This document shows, piece by piece, positions 1 through 9,080 of a stretch of DNA of 64,000 bases. The stretch covers positions 1 to 64,000 of the forward strand of contig JAFRTE010000012.1 in the NCBI GenBank assembly GCA_017427285.1, given 5' to 3'. The stretch is from Clostridia bacterium. Its GTDB lineage: Bacteria; Bacillota; Clostridia; Oscillospirales; UBA644. Numbering within the stretch: the first letter of the stretch is position 1; each line of letters begins with the position of its first letter. The translations under genes and the position numbers were made by a program. The notes beneath the pieces are model-generated. The model had not been told where the DNA came from. It did not search any database and was given only the letters and a program-made list of their open reading frames with translations.

Positions 1-180
1 ATTATTATATCACAAAAATTCCCCTTTGTCAATATCTTTTTTTGTGAACTTTTTGTGAACATAACCACAACCTCTTCCTCACCGGATTCCCGATTTTTCA
101 GAGGGTGCGAATATTATATCACTTTATTCCTACGTTGTCAACCGTTTTTTGTGTTTTTTTGCGTAAATAATTCGCAAATC

Positions 181-217
181 GCAAAAAAAATACCGGTCGG
201 ACTGTTTTTCCGGCCGG
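181..217 (-). terminator. Rho-independent terminator of the ychF-purD-fucosidase operon
   Basis: Read on the minus strand, an 8-bp GC-rich stem (CCGGCCGG paired with CCGACCGG, with one G-T pair) encloses a 9-nt loop. It is followed at once by TATTTTTTTT. It lies about 30 nt past the fucosidase stop codon. The rest of positions 1-245 is AT-rich and I see no gene in it. Confidence 0.75.
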
Positions 218-245
218 CAGATATCTTTTTAACGGTTACAATATA

Positions 246-1703
246 TTATAAAGTGATTTTCAGGCAGTTCGCCGTCTCCGACGGAAGCTTTTCGGGAAGC
301 TTTACGTTAAGAGCTCCGAACGGCTGTTCGAAATCGCATTTTCCGAAGCCGAGCAGCGAGACATCTTTTACGCGTTCCGTAAACGATCTTATAACCGCCG
401 TTCCGTCTGCCGGAGCAGCCATGACGAACGCATAAACGACGTTGTTTTTCGCCGTAAATCTGTAATCGCCGCTCATCCAGTCTACTTTTCTTTCCGTAAA
501 CCCTTCGGGATTTACGCGGCTTGCGCCTTCTGCGGCGATCCTCCACGGGCGCGTGCCGTATATCCCTTCCGAATTTATCGCAAACCATTTTCCTATGCCG
601 TCGAGTATGTACTTTGCTTCGTCGTCGATCGTTCCGTCCGGTTTCTGCAATACGTTTAAAAGCATACATCCGTTTTTCGATACGATGTCAACGAGCATCT
701 CGATTATATGCCCGGGCTTTTTGTAAACCTGTTTTACGTCGTAAAACCAGTTTCCGATACACGTATCGGTATGCCACGGGTCCGGCGAGATATCTGTAAG
801 CTGCGATTTTTCGATATCCAGCGTGCCGATCTTATAAAATTCGGGACGTCTGTCCTTTTGCAGATAGACGACCGTACCGTCGCCGCTGCGTTCCGCCGCA
901 GTATTATAATAATAGGAAAGGAAGTCAAGACCGACTTTATAATTCGGATCGTCCGCGCCCGAAACTCCGATATCGCCGAACGGAAGTCCGCCGTCGGTGT
1001 ATATCAGGTCGGGACGGTAAAGATCCACCATTTCCCTTACGCTGTTATACCAGTATTCGTGATATTTTCTGTTTTTTGTATACCAGACCGGCATACGGCT
1101 TCTGTTGTCTTTGACAGCGTCGATATATTCGTAATTGTCATGGTAAAAATCGCGGTTTTCCGGATCGTTGCCGTCATATGGCACGCCCGCATACGGTCCC
1201 TCGGTATCCGAAAGCTTGTTTACCGTCCACCATGCAAACGATGCGCCGAGATGTTCGCTCATGCCGAAAGGCATCCCGCGCTTATCCGCCGCCTTTTTCC
1301 ACAGACCGCAAATATCCTTGTGAGGACCGAAGTTTACGGAATTGAACCTGTTTACTTTTGAGTCATAATTGAAGAAATTGTCGTGGTGAGTGGCCTGAGA
1401 CATAAAATATCTTGCGCCGGACTTATAATAAAGGTCCATCAGTCCTTCCGGATCGAAGTTTTCCGCATGCCAGAGCTTTACGAGATCCTTGTAGCCGAAT
1501 TTCGAAGGATGTCCGTAATGTCTTATATGGTAAAGATACTGCTGACTTCCCTCAATATACATATTTCTTGCGTACCAGTCGCCGTACATCGGAACGCTCT
1601 GCGGTCCCCAGTGGCTCCAGATACCGAATTTGGCGTCTCTGAACCATTCGGGACATTTATAGCCAGAAAGAGACTCGAAAGTTGCTTCAAAATGCTTTGT
1701 CAT
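246..1703 (-). CDS. Alpha-L-fucosidase, GH29 family
   Basis: A predicted retaining glycoside hydrolase that releases alpha-L-fucose from glycans. The N-terminal region has the family pattern WFRDAKFGIWSHWGPQSVP, followed by QATHHDNF and GMSEH. DLIYTDGG, near residues 233-240, holds the likely nucleophile Asp. About 485 residues, normal for the catalytic domain plus a small C-terminal beta domain. No signal peptide is visible, so it probably acts in the cytoplasm on imported oligosaccharides. I chose the ATG at 1703 because AAGGGAGAG lies just upstream; the frame stays open 24 codons further but without such a site. It follows the purD fusion by 16 nt and is last in the operon. Some GH29-like proteins act on other substrates, so fucose is inferred. 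Confidence 0.85.
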   Translation of the reverse strand: MTKHFEATFESLSGYKCPEWFRDAKFGIWSHWGPQSVPMYGDWYARNMYIEGSQQYLYHIRHYGHPSKFGYKDLVKLWHAENFDPEGLMDLYYKSGARYFMSQATHHDNFFNYDSKVNRFNSVNFGPHKDICGLWKKAADKRGMPFGMSEHLGASFAWWTVNKLSDTEGPYAGVPYDGNDPENRDFYHDNYEYIDAVKDNRSRMPVWYTKNRKYHEYWYNSVREMVDLYRPDLIYTDGGLPFGDIGVSGADDPNYKVGLDFLSYYYNTAAERSGDGTVVYLQKDRRPEFYKIGTLDIEKSQLTDISPDPWHTDTCIGNWFYDVKQVYKKPGHIIEMLVDIVSKNGCMLLNVLQKPDGTIDDEAKYILDGIGKWFAINSEGIYGTRPWRIAAEGASRVNPEGFTERKVDWMSGDYRFTAKNNVVYAFVMAAPADGTAVIRSFTERVKDVSLLGFGKCDFEQPFGALNVKLPEKLPSETANCLKITL

Positions 1704-1719
1704 TTTGCAGTCTCTCCCT

Positions 1720-3549
1720 TCAGATCTTTCCGATGTCTTTTCTGTAATAGCAGTCTGTAAACCGGATCTTCGCAACGTCTTCGTATGCGTCCGCAGCAGC
1801 TTCCGCTACGGTTTCGGCAATTGCCGTAACGCCGAGTACGCGGCCGCCGGAAGTTACCGTCATGCCGTCCTTTATTGCTGTTCCCGCATGGTATACGGTG
1901 GAAGTTATGCCCTCGCCGAAGGAAATCACGTAGCCCTTTGAGTATTTTTTCGGATATCCGCCCGACGCCATAACAACGCATACCGCCGCGGCGTCAAGCC
2001 ACGAAAATTTTACCGTATCGAGTTTTTCGTCCGCTACCGCTTCCATTATTTCAAGAAGATCGCCGTCGAGAAGCGGCAAAACCACCTGCGTTTCCGGGTC
2101 GCCGAAGCGCGAATTGTATTCTATGACCTTAACGCCGCTCTCAGTAAGCATAAGCCCGAAATAAAGAACGCCTTTAAAAGTCCGTCCTTCGGCGTTCATC
2201 GCCTTTACGGTGGGGATGAAGATCTTTTCCATACATTCCTTTGCAACTGCGGGCGTATAAACGGGGCTCGGCGCAAGCGTGCCCATTCCGCCGGTATTAG
2301 GGCCTTTGTTGCCGTCGTAAGCGCGTTTGTGGTCCTGCGCGGAAACCATCGGGCGAAGCGTTTTTCCGTCCGTAAATGCGAGCACGGATATCTCTCTTCC
2401 GTAAAGGCAGTCTTCCATAACAACTTTTGCGCCGGACTCGCCGAAGACCTTGTCGCACATTATCTCGGTAAGCGCGTTTACCGCTTCTTCCTCCGTCTGC
2501 GCGACTACGACGCCTTTGCCCAGAGCGAGACCGTCCGCTTTTACCACTATAGGCGCGCCGTGCTTCTTTACGTATTCGCATGCGGCGGCATAATCGTCAA
2601 AAACTTCGAAATCCGCCGTGGGGATGCCGTATTTTTTCATCAGCTGCTTTGAAAAAACCTTGCTGCCCTCTATTATCGCGGCGTTTTTTCTCGGTCCGAA
2701 CGCCTTTATGCCCTCTTTTTCGAGCGCGTCCACCATGCCGAGCATAAGCGGATCGTCGGGAGCTACGACAACGAAATCTATGCGGTTTTCCTTTGCGAAT
2801 CTGACAACGCCTTCAACGTCCGTAGCTTTAAGCGGAATATTTTCAACGTGGTCAAGCTCGGTGCCGCCGTTGCCCGGCGCGGCGTATAAAAGACCCGTTT
2901 TGCGGGACGCAATAAGACTTTTTATTATCGCGTGCTCTCTTCCGCCGCCGCCTACGACGAGGACGGATTCGAGATTCTGCTGGATTCCCGTTTCTTCGAT
3001 TATTATATTCTTTGTTTTTTCGATTTCTTCTCCGTATTTTTCGGGGAATTTACCCGTAACGGCAAAGTACACCGCCGCCGCGGTCATTTTGCCGTAAAGC
3101 CCGTTAGGATGATAGTCCTCGGGAAGATGAAGATCGTCGTAATCAAATATTTTTTCCTTTACCGCTCTGTCGTGAATATATCCGGACGGAATAAAGCGGA
3201 CGGGCAGGCCGCGAAGCTCGTTTACCCTGTTTCTTCCAACGTCCCACTCGGTAAGAAGAAAATATACTTCCGCGCCTTTTTTTACGCGTTTCATTATTTT
3301 TTCCACCGCATTGCGTGCGGGGAAATATTCCGTACCGTATTCCTGCAATACGACCGCATCCGCCGCCGCAAGCTCGTTTGCAAAATCGCCTTTTTCAAAA
3401 TCGGCTTCGTGACGCGCAAGAGTGTATCCGTCTTTTCTGCATGCGCAAACGTTTATTTCGATCCCGTTTTCTTTAAAAAGTTTCTGCGCCGCCGCAGGTA
3501 CCGAGCCGGTCCCCGTAAGACTGTTGCCTATAAAGATAAGGTTTTTCAT
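1720..3549 (-). CDS. purD: SGNH-hydrolase-like domain fused to phosphoribosylamine-glycine ligase (PurD)
   Basis: Two domains in one 609-residue chain. Residues 1-175 look like an SGNH/GDSL hydrolase (DUF4886-like): IGNSLT at 7-12 with Ser10 as likely nucleophile, VVLQEYG near 66-72, and DDLHLPEDYHPNG at 138-150 as the His-bearing block. Residues 196-609 are a complete PurD, which joins phosphoribosylamine and glycine in purine synthesis: VLVVGGGGREHA, the ATP-grasp segment KADGLALGKG (337-346), GPNTGGMG, and EYNSRFGDPETQ (477-488). PurD proteins normally begin at the VLVVGGGG strand; here no ATG, GTG or TTG lies at the junction, so PurD cannot start separately. The start at 3549 follows GAAGGGG by 7 nt. 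It sits 14 nt after ychF. No other early purine gene is adjacent. The PurD call is firm; the N-terminal role is unknown. Confidence 0.9.
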   Translation of the reverse strand: MKNLIFIGNSLTGTGSVPAAAQKLFKENGIEINVCACRKDGYTLARHEADFEKGDFANELAAADAVVLQEYGTEYFPARNAVEKIMKRVKKGAEVYFLLTEWDVGRNRVNELRGLPVRFIPSGYIHDRAVKEKIFDYDDLHLPEDYHPNGLYGKMTAAAVYFAVTGKFPEKYGEEIEKTKNIIIEETGIQQNLESVLVVGGGGREHAIIKSLIASRKTGLLYAAPGNGGTELDHVENIPLKATDVEGVVRFAKENRIDFVVVAPDDPLMLGMVDALEKEGIKAFGPRKNAAIIEGSKVFSKQLMKKYGIPTADFEVFDDYAAACEYVKKHGAPIVVKADGLALGKGVVVAQTEEEAVNALTEIMCDKVFGESGAKVVMEDCLYGREISVLAFTDGKTLRPMVSAQDHKRAYDGNKGPNTGGMGTLAPSPVYTPAVAKECMEKIFIPTVKAMNAEGRTFKGVLYFGLMLTESGVKVIEYNSRFGDPETQVVLPLLDGDLLEIMEAVADEKLDTVKFSWLDAAAVCVVMASGGYPKKYSKGYVISFGEGITSTVYHAGTAIKDGMTVTSGGRVLGVTAIAETVAEAAADAYEDVAKIRFTDCYYRKDIGKI

Positions 3550-3563
3550 ATATAGCCCCTTCG

Positions 3564-4655
3564 TTATACGTTGAATCTGAATAAAACGACGTCTCCGTCC
3601 TTCATTTCGTATGTTTTTCCTTCGCTTCTCACAAGCCCTTTTTCTTTTGCCGCGTTCATCGAGCCGCAGGATATAAGGTCGTCAAAAGCGACGACTTCGG
3701 CGCGGATAAACCCTTTTTCGAAATCGCTGTGTATTTTGCCCGCCGCCTGAGGCGCTTTTGTGCCCTTCGTTATCGTCCACGCTCTTACCTCGTCGTGGCC
3801 GGCAGTAAGATAGCTTATAAGGCCAAGCGTTGCGTAAGATACTTTTATCAGTCTTGAAAGTCCGCTTTCCTCAAGCCCGATATCTTCGAGGAAAAGCAGC
3901 TTTTCCTCTTCGGAAAGCTCGGAGATCTCCTTTTCGAATTTAGCGCAGACGGGAAGGATCTTCGAGCCCTCGCTGTCGGCGTATTCCTTTACCGCTTTGT
4001 AGTAAGCGTTGTTTTCCCTGTCGGCAAAATCGGCGTCAGACATATTAGCGGCGTAGATAACGGGTTTTAATGTCAAAAAACTGCCCGTCGCAAGGACCGC
4101 TTTTTCGTCGTCTGTCATTTCCATTGAATGGAGCGGCTTTCCCGTTTCGAGAAATTCCTTTGCGCGCGAAAAAAGCTTTGCCTCCTGCACGAGCGTTTTG
4201 TCGCCTTTCGCGTTCTTTTCGGCGCGGACGCACATTTTTTCGGCCGTTTCCATATCGGCGTAAACGAGTTCGAGATTTATCGTTTCAATATCGCGGACGG
4301 GGTCTACGCTGCCGTCTACGTGAACTATGTTCTCGTCGTCAAAGCAGCGGACGACGTGGACTATCGCGTCGACCTCTCTTATATGAGAGAGAAATTTGTT
4401 GCCGAGTCCCTCTCCGCGCGACGCGCCCTTTACAAGGCCCGCTATATCCACAAACTCTATAACGGCGTGAGTGGTTTTAAGCGGATCGTACATTTTTGTG
4501 AGCACGTCAAGTCTTTCGTCGGGTACGGCAACTACGCCTACGTTCGGCTCGATCGTGCAGAACGGGTAGTTTTCCGCGTCTACGTTCGTGTTTGTTATTG
4601 CATTGAAAAGAGTGCTTTTTCCTACGTTGGGAAGACCTACTATCCCGAGTTTCAT
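3564..4655 (-). CDS. ychF: Ribosome-binding ATPase YchF (Obg/OLA1 family)
   Basis: A translation-associated P-loop NTPase; the family prefers ATP over GTP and binds ribosomes. The Walker A motif GLPNVGKS is at residues 6-13, followed by the conserved YPFCTIEPNVGVV switch region. DIAGLVKGASRGEGLGNKFL is the G3 region and NMSDAD the base-recognition region. The C-terminal 85 residues form the usual TGS domain and end in VVLFRFNV. Length (363) matches the family. First gene of the operon with purD and the fucosidase, behind a good sigma-A promoter; AAGGAG precedes the ATG. Confidence 0.97.
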   Translation of the reverse strand: MKLGIVGLPNVGKSTLFNAITNTNVDAENYPFCTIEPNVGVVAVPDERLDVLTKMYDPLKTTHAVIEFVDIAGLVKGASRGEGLGNKFLSHIREVDAIVHVVRCFDDENIVHVDGSVDPVRDIETINLELVYADMETAEKMCVRAEKNAKGDKTLVQEAKLFSRAKEFLETGKPLHSMEMTDDEKAVLATGSFLTLKPVIYAANMSDADFADRENNAYYKAVKEYADSEGSKILPVCAKFEKEISELSEEEKLLFLEDIGLEESGLSRLIKVSYATLGLISYLTAGHDEVRAWTITKGTKAPQAAGKIHSDFEKGFIRAEVVAFDDLISCGSMNAAKEKGLVRSEGKTYEMKDGDVVLFRFNV

Positions 4656-4693
4656 ACGGTTATCTCCTTAACTTCATGCGTTTCGGTAAAAGA

Positions 4694-4722
4694 ATTATAT
4701 CACAAAAAGCCGTCTTTCTCAA
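4694..4722 (-). promoter_or_regulatory. Sigma-A promoter of ychF operon
   Basis: On the minus strand, TTGAGA (4717-4722) and TATAAT (4694-4699) are separated by 17 bp. This lies about 40 nt before the ychF start. Confidence 0.8.
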
Positions 4723-4825
4723 GATACCGCGGGAAAAAACCTGCGAATAATTTGTAAAATTTTTCCGCGGACCGTCTTTTTTTGAGCGAAAAGTCGAAAA
4801 ATATGCGGAAAAGGGGCTTTGTCAC

Positions 4826-4854
4826 TTGATTTTTTTCTTATTTTATGTTAACAT
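4826..4854 (+). promoter_or_regulatory. Possible promoter of rlmH operon
   Basis: TTGATT and TAACAT with a 17-bp spacer, 30 nt before the rlmH start in an AT-rich stretch. The -10 box matches the consensus at only four of six positions, so this is tentative. Confidence 0.45.
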
Positions 4855-4883
4855 ATTATATATAGCTTTTTCGGAGGCGCGTG

Positions 4884-5318
4884 ATGCTGGGCGTTAAAAT
4901 AGTATGCGTTGGTAATCTGAAAGAAAAATATCTGAAAGACGCCGCGGCGGAATACGTTAAACGTCTTTCGAGATTCTGCGACCTTGAGATCACCGAAACG
5001 CCCGAAAGCACGCCTGCAAAGGAAAAGGACGCGATACTTAAAAACATAAAGGGCAAAACCGTCGCCTTATGCGTTGAGGGAGAGCGGATGTCCTCTGAAA
5101 AGCTCGCCGAATTTATCGAAAAAACCGCTCAGTCCTCGCCGAAAATAACGTTTGTTATCGGCGGTTCGGACGGACTTGACGGCGAAGTTAAATCGCGCGC
5201 GGATTTAAAGCTTTCCTTTTCCGAAATGACGTTTCCGCATCAGCTCATGCGGATAATCCTGCTCGAGCAGATATACAGGGCCTTTACTATCATAAACAAC
5301 ATAAAATACCACAAATGA
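4884..5318 (+). CDS. rlmH: 23S rRNA (pseudouridine1915-N3)-methyltransferase RlmH
   Basis: A SPOUT-class methyltransferase that methylates pseudouridine 1915 in helix 69 of 23S rRNA. Family signatures are KIVCVGNLKEKYL at the N-terminus, the SAM-binding knot with FVIGGSDGL, and LSFSEMTFPHQLMRIILLEQIYRA near the C-terminus, ending YHK. Length 144, as usual. I prefer the ATG at 4884 over the GTG at 4881 because GGAGG at 4873-4877 is then 6 nt away. First gene of an operon with the TSCPD gene and a phosphoglucomutase. Confidence 0.97.
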   Translation: MLGVKIVCVGNLKEKYLKDAAAEYVKRLSRFCDLEITETPESTPAKEKDAILKNIKGKTVALCVEGERMSSEKLAEFIEKTAQSSPKITFVIGGSDGLDGEVKSRADLKLSFSEMTFPHQLMRIILLEQIYRAFTIINNIKYHK

Positions 5319-5327
5319 GGTGAAATG

Positions 5328-5573
5328 ATGAAAACCGTAAACTACAAAACTCAGGGAACGTGTTCAAGAGAGATAAACGTTACGGTAAACGACGAAAACA
5401 AAATCGAGTCTATCGAAATAATCGGCGGCTGCAACGGAAATCTCAAGGGAATATCGAGCATTCTCATCGGAATGGACAAAGACGAGGTAATAAAAAGATT
5501 TTCGGGTATAACGTGCGGCTACAAGCCGACGTCGTGCCCCGACCAGATAGCAAAAGCGCTTTCTCAGATATAA
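5328..5573 (+). CDS. TSCPD-domain protein, TIGR03905 type
   Basis: A small protein of 81 residues with the motif set of the TSCPD family: GTCSREI near the N-terminus, GGCNGNLKG in the middle and CGYKPTSCPDQIAKAL at the C-terminus. The conserved cysteines suggest metal or redox chemistry; the same domain occurs at the C-terminus of B12-dependent ribonucleotide reductases. The function of stand-alone members is not known to me. Two ATGs lie in tandem; GAGGTG at 5317-5322 fits the second (5328). It follows rlmH closely and is probably co-transcribed with it. Confidence 0.9.
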   Translation: MKTVNYKTQGTCSREINVTVNDENKIESIEIIGGCNGNLKGISSILIGMDKDEVIKRFSGITCGYKPTSCPDQIAKALSQI

Positions 5574-5594
5574 TTATTACGGAGGACAGATGAA

Positions 5595-7265
5595 ATGGAC
5601 GCAAAAACATGGCTTGAATGCCCGAACGTTGACGAACAGACAAAAAAAGAGCTTGCCGCGATAACAGACTGCGCGGAGCTTGAAGACAGATTTAACGGAC
5701 TTCTCGAATTCGGAACCGGCGGTCTTCGCGGTACGATCGGCGCAGGCACGAGAAGAATGAACGTATACACCGTGCGCCACGCCACACAGGCGCTTGCGGA
5801 CCTTATAAATTCGCAGTCCGTTTCAGACGCGCACGTCGTTATCGCTCACGACAGCCGTAATTTTTCGCGTGAATTTGCTGAACAGGCGGCATGCGTACTC
5901 GTTGCAAACGGCATAAACGTATATCTTTTCGACGAGCTTCGCCCCACACCCGAGCTTTCGTTTGCCGTAACCGATTTAAAATGCATCGCCGGCATAGTGA
6001 TCACCGCTTCCCACAACCCCAAGGAATACAACGGCTACAAGGTTTACTGGGACGACGGGGCGCAGCTTTCGCCCGAGCATGCGGACGTTGTTTTTGCGCA
6101 GATGAAAAAGACCGATATGCTCTGCGGCGTAAAGACCGTTCCGTATTCGGAAGCCGTAAAAACGGTAAAAGTTCTCGACAAGTCATACGACGACAGATAT
6201 CTTGCAAACGTCCTCGATCAGCGCATAGACCCCGAGCTTATAAAGAAACAGAGCGATATGTGCATAGTCTATACGCCGTTTCACGGTTCGGGATACAGAC
6301 TTGTGCCCGAAGTGCTTAAAAGAGCGGGATTTACGAATATCGTGACCGTGCCCGAACAGATGGTGCTTGACGGCAATTTCCCCACCGTAAAATCTCCCAA
6401 CCCCGAAAACCCCGAGGGCTTTACGAGAGCAGTTGAAATAGCAAAAGAGCATCATGCCGACCTTATCATAGGCACCGACCCCGACGCTGACAGAATGGGT
6501 ATCCTCGTTAACGCCGGCGGAGAATATAAGATCATAACGGGCAACCAGATCGGCTGTCTGCTTCTCGATTACATCCTCCGTTCAAGAAAAGCGCTCGGCA
6601 CTCTGCCTTCAAACGCATGCGCGGTAAAAACGATAGTAACTACCGAGCTTGCCGCAAAAATATGCGAAAAATACGGCGCTTCGATAGTAAACGTCCTTAC
6701 CGGCTTCAAATTTATCGGCGAAAAGATGAATCTTTTCAAGAGAACGGGCGAACACACTTTCGTTTTCGGCTTTGAAGAAAGCTACGGCTTCCTTGCGGGC
6801 GATTACGCTCACGACAAAGACAGCGTCTTCGCCTCGCTGCTCATTTCAGAAGCGGCGGCATACTGCGCGGAACACGGCCGCACTCTGTGGGACGCTCTCT
6901 GCGATCTCTTCGCCGAGTTCGGCACGTATTACGAAAAAACGGTAAATATCCAGATGCCGGGCTTTGACGGTCTTGAAAAAATGAAGAAACTGATGACCGC
7001 TTTAAGAGAAAGTCCGATCGAAGAGCTTGCCGGAATAAAGGTTGCCGAAAGAAAGGACTATATCGGCGGGATAGAGGGTCTTCCGCCGTCAAACGTGCTT
7101 TACTATACGATGGAAGACGGCAGCGTGCTCGTTATCCGTCCTTCAGGCACCGAGCCGAAGGTTAAGCTTTATGTTATGGTAAGCGACAAAACGGGAGAAC
7201 TTGCAAAAGAAAAAGCGGAAAAATTCGCGAAGGCGTTCACCGCGATCACCGACGCCGCCGTCTGA
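5595..7265 (+). CDS. pgcA: Alpha-phosphoglucomutase / phosphomannomutase
   Basis: Interconverts glucose-1-phosphate and glucose-6-phosphate (or the mannose pair), linking sugar breakdown to cell-wall and nucleotide-sugar synthesis. The four-domain alpha-D-phosphohexomutase layout is complete: FGTGGLRG at 39-46, the active-site phosphoserine loop TASHNP with Ser139, the metal loop GTDPDADRMG, the sugar-recognition loop GFEESYGF, and the phosphate-binding RPSGTEPK near the C-terminus. Length 556, as in Bacillus PgcA-like enzymes. GGAGG at 5581-5585 sits 9 nt before the chosen ATG. Last gene of the rlmH operon, with a terminator behind it. Confidence 0.95.
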   Translation: MDAKTWLECPNVDEQTKKELAAITDCAELEDRFNGLLEFGTGGLRGTIGAGTRRMNVYTVRHATQALADLINSQSVSDAHVVIAHDSRNFSREFAEQAACVLVANGINVYLFDELRPTPELSFAVTDLKCIAGIVITASHNPKEYNGYKVYWDDGAQLSPEHADVVFAQMKKTDMLCGVKTVPYSEAVKTVKVLDKSYDDRYLANVLDQRIDPELIKKQSDMCIVYTPFHGSGYRLVPEVLKRAGFTNIVTVPEQMVLDGNFPTVKSPNPENPEGFTRAVEIAKEHHADLIIGTDPDADRMGILVNAGGEYKIITGNQIGCLLLDYILRSRKALGTLPSNACAVKTIVTTELAAKICEKYGASIVNVLTGFKFIGEKMNLFKRTGEHTFVFGFEESYGFLAGDYAHDKDSVFASLLISEAAAYCAEHGRTLWDALCDLFAEFGTYYEKTVNIQMPGFDGLEKMKKLMTALRESPIEELAGIKVAERKDYIGGIEGLPPSNVLYYTMEDGSVLVIRPSGTEPKVKLYVMVSDKTGELAKEKAEKFAKAFTAITDAAV

Positions 7266-7278
7266 AAAAACACCTGAT

Positions 7279-7306
7279 ATTCCCTGTCTTACGGCAGGGA
7301 ATTTTT
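7279..7306 (+). terminator. Terminator after pgcA
   Basis: An 8-bp stem ATTCCCTG / CAGGGAAT with a short loop, followed by TTTTTAT. It begins 14 nt after the pgcA stop. Confidence 0.85.
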
Positions 7307-7340
7307 ATGCAGAAAAATCGTATTTAATCGGAAAACCTTA

Positions 7341-7369
7341 TTGACATGCTGCACCCGATATGCTATAAT
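7341..7369 (+). promoter_or_regulatory. Sigma-A promoter of zinc-ribbon gene
   Basis: Consensus TTGACA (7341-7346) and consensus TATAAT (7364-7369) with a 17-bp spacer, 35 nt before the start codon. Both boxes are perfect. Confidence 0.92.
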
Positions 7370-7403
7370 TTAATTATAAAATAAATATGAAGGAGCTTGT
7401 AAA

Positions 7404-8261
7404 ATGGGATTTTTCAGTAATCTGTTCGGCAAAAAAACATGCGCTCTGTGCGGAGCGGAATGCGGTGTTATGCACAGGGATAAAATCAAAAACAAGGATT
7501 ACGTCTGCAGCGACTGCGCAAGAAAATGCAGTCAGTTTGTAAGACTTTCCGAGATGGACAAAGAAACCGTTCGCGAGCATATCGATTTTATGGCAAAGCG
7601 AAACAGAATTCATGAACAGTGCTTCAAAAAAACGAGTCTTTATCCGAGTACGGTAAAAGAGTTTGCGATCGAATTCTGCGACGATATAGGCATGCTGAGC
7701 ATATTTGACCGCAGAAACGTGAAAAACAAGGTGAACCGCGAAGTTATCCGCTACGATGAAATAGCTTCTTACGAGTATTACAAGGAAACCGACAAGCCAT
7801 CCGACGGCGGAGCGGAAACGTTTAAGGAAGACGGCGTTATCCTGCGTCTTATTCAGCCGCTCGGCTTCAACGACGCGCAGGCAAAGAAAGGTCTTCGCCC
7901 GCATCCGTATATCAAGCGCGAGATCAAGCTCTGTTTCAGAAAATCCGAGAAGGATACGGACTACGCAGACAACGCGCTTCAGCACCTCGACTTTATTTTC
8001 GGCGTTCACGATTCCGAACGCGGACTTTTCAGCTTCGGTCTTTCAAAAGCGCAGAAACGCGATCTTAAAGCGACTACCGATATGGCAAAAATCATGGGCG
8101 GAATAATAAACGCCGCAGTCAGCGGAAATGCCGACCCGAACGATCCCGCGCTTCAGGAGCAGATGGCAAAAGCTCAGGAATCCGTTGCGGATGCGCAGAG
8201 CGGCGGTCTTGCGGCATACTCACGCCGCGCAGACGAAGCGGAAAACAGCGTAGAGGGCTGA
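7404..8261 (+). CDS. Zinc-ribbon protein, DUF4428-like N-terminus
   Basis: A cytoplasmic protein of 285 residues. The first 40 residues hold cysteine pairs C13-x2-C16 and C35-x2-C38 (plus C20), a treble-clef or zinc-ribbon arrangement like DUF4428. A central alpha/beta domain of about 150 residues follows; it resembles the PH-like region often found behind such ribbons and contains DEIASYEYYKE. The tail (about 225-285) is Ala/Gln-rich and charged. A perfect promoter suggests its own well-expressed transcript. Function unknown; the HAD phosphatase 50 nt downstream may share the transcript. Confidence 0.75.
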   Translation: MGFFSNLFGKKTCALCGAECGVMHRDKIKNKDYVCSDCARKCSQFVRLSEMDKETVREHIDFMAKRNRIHEQCFKKTSLYPSTVKEFAIEFCDDIGMLSIFDRRNVKNKVNREVIRYDEIASYEYYKETDKPSDGGAETFKEDGVILRLIQPLGFNDAQAKKGLRPHPYIKREIKLCFRKSEKDTDYADNALQHLDFIFGVHDSERGLFSFGLSKAQKRDLKATTDMAKIMGGIINAAVSGNADPNDPALQEQMAKAQESVADAQSGGLAAYSRRADEAENSVEG

Positions 8262-8310
8262 TATTTTCATAATCCGAAATAATTCTTTTTTTAAGAAAAA
8301 CAGAGAGCGC

Positions 8311-9072
8311 ATGGGAATTTTTGACGGAATACTCCTTGCCGTTGATATGGACGGCACTCTGACCGACAGCGAAGGTAAAATAAGCGAAAAAAATGCGGAA
8401 GCGATCAGATATTTTCAGCAAAACGGCGGACTTTTCACCGTCGCTTCCGGAAGACCGCCGAGACATTTCGACAGCTTCATCGATATTTTCGTGCCGAATA
8501 CATATATCATCTCGCTTAACGGCTCGATGATATTCGACCCGAAAACGCGAACTGCGGTAAAAAAATACCCCCTGCCCGAAAGCGTAAAGGAAGACACCGT
8601 AAAAATCGCCCGTTCGCTGCCCGAAGAATCGATGATAGGCATCCATTCCGAAACCTCGTATTTCCGCGCGCCCGCAAAGGAAATTTCGAGAAAAACGTTT
8701 GAAAACATAAACGGAGACCTTTACGATATAATGTTTATCCAGAGCCGCGAATATACCGAAAAGCTCAGTCTCACCGTTCCGTCCCTCTACCCCGGATACA
8801 AATTCGCGCGCGGCTGGTCGGAAGGACTTGAAATGTTCTCCCTTCCCGCAGGAAAAGGAAACGCGCTGCTGGAGGTAAAACGTCTTACCGGCTCCCGTCT
8901 CGCCGTTTCGGCGGGCAATTACGACAACGACCTTGAAATGACTTTAAAAGCCGATATCGGCGTTGCCGTTGCAAACGCTTCCCCCTCTCTCAAAGCCGCC
9001 GCGGACATTATTACCGTTTCCTGCGACGAAAACGCGATCGCCGCGATAATAGAAATGCTGAAAACAAAGTAA
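8311..9072 (+). CDS. HAD superfamily phosphatase, Cof/IIB type
   Basis: A predicted phosphatase for small phosphorylated metabolites such as sugar phosphates or nucleotides. Motif I VDMDGTLTDS carries the nucleophile Asp12 and acid Asp14; TVASGRPP follows as motif II. A C2B-type cap lies at about 85-190, and GNYDNDLEM with GVAVANA forms motifs III-IV. Length 253 is typical. The start has only a weak GAGAG upstream. The stop codon is 8 nt before the first copy of the dispersed repeat, whose hairpin probably ends this transcript. Substrate cannot be told from sequence. Confidence 0.92.
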   Translation: MGIFDGILLAVDMDGTLTDSEGKISEKNAEAIRYFQQNGGLFTVASGRPPRHFDSFIDIFVPNTYIISLNGSMIFDPKTRTAVKKYPLPESVKEDTVKIARSLPEESMIGIHSETSYFRAPAKEISRKTFENINGDLYDIMFIQSREYTEKLSLTVPSLYPGYKFARGWSEGLEMFSLPAGKGNALLEVKRLTGSRLAVSAGNYDNDLEMTLKADIGVAVANASPSLKAAADIITVSCDENAIAAIIEMLKTK

Positions 9073-9080
9073 ATGCAAAA

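Noticed and set aside
55..435. Plus-strand frame at the left edge
   Set aside because: It runs into the fucosidase gene and over its terminator, with no start signals; an antisense shadow.
2900..3010. An assembly or sequencing error joining two genes at the SGNH-PurD junction
   Set aside because: The frame runs through without a stop, the linker reads as normal protein, and no PurD start codon or ribosome-binding site lies at the junction. Raw reads would be needed to exclude it fully.
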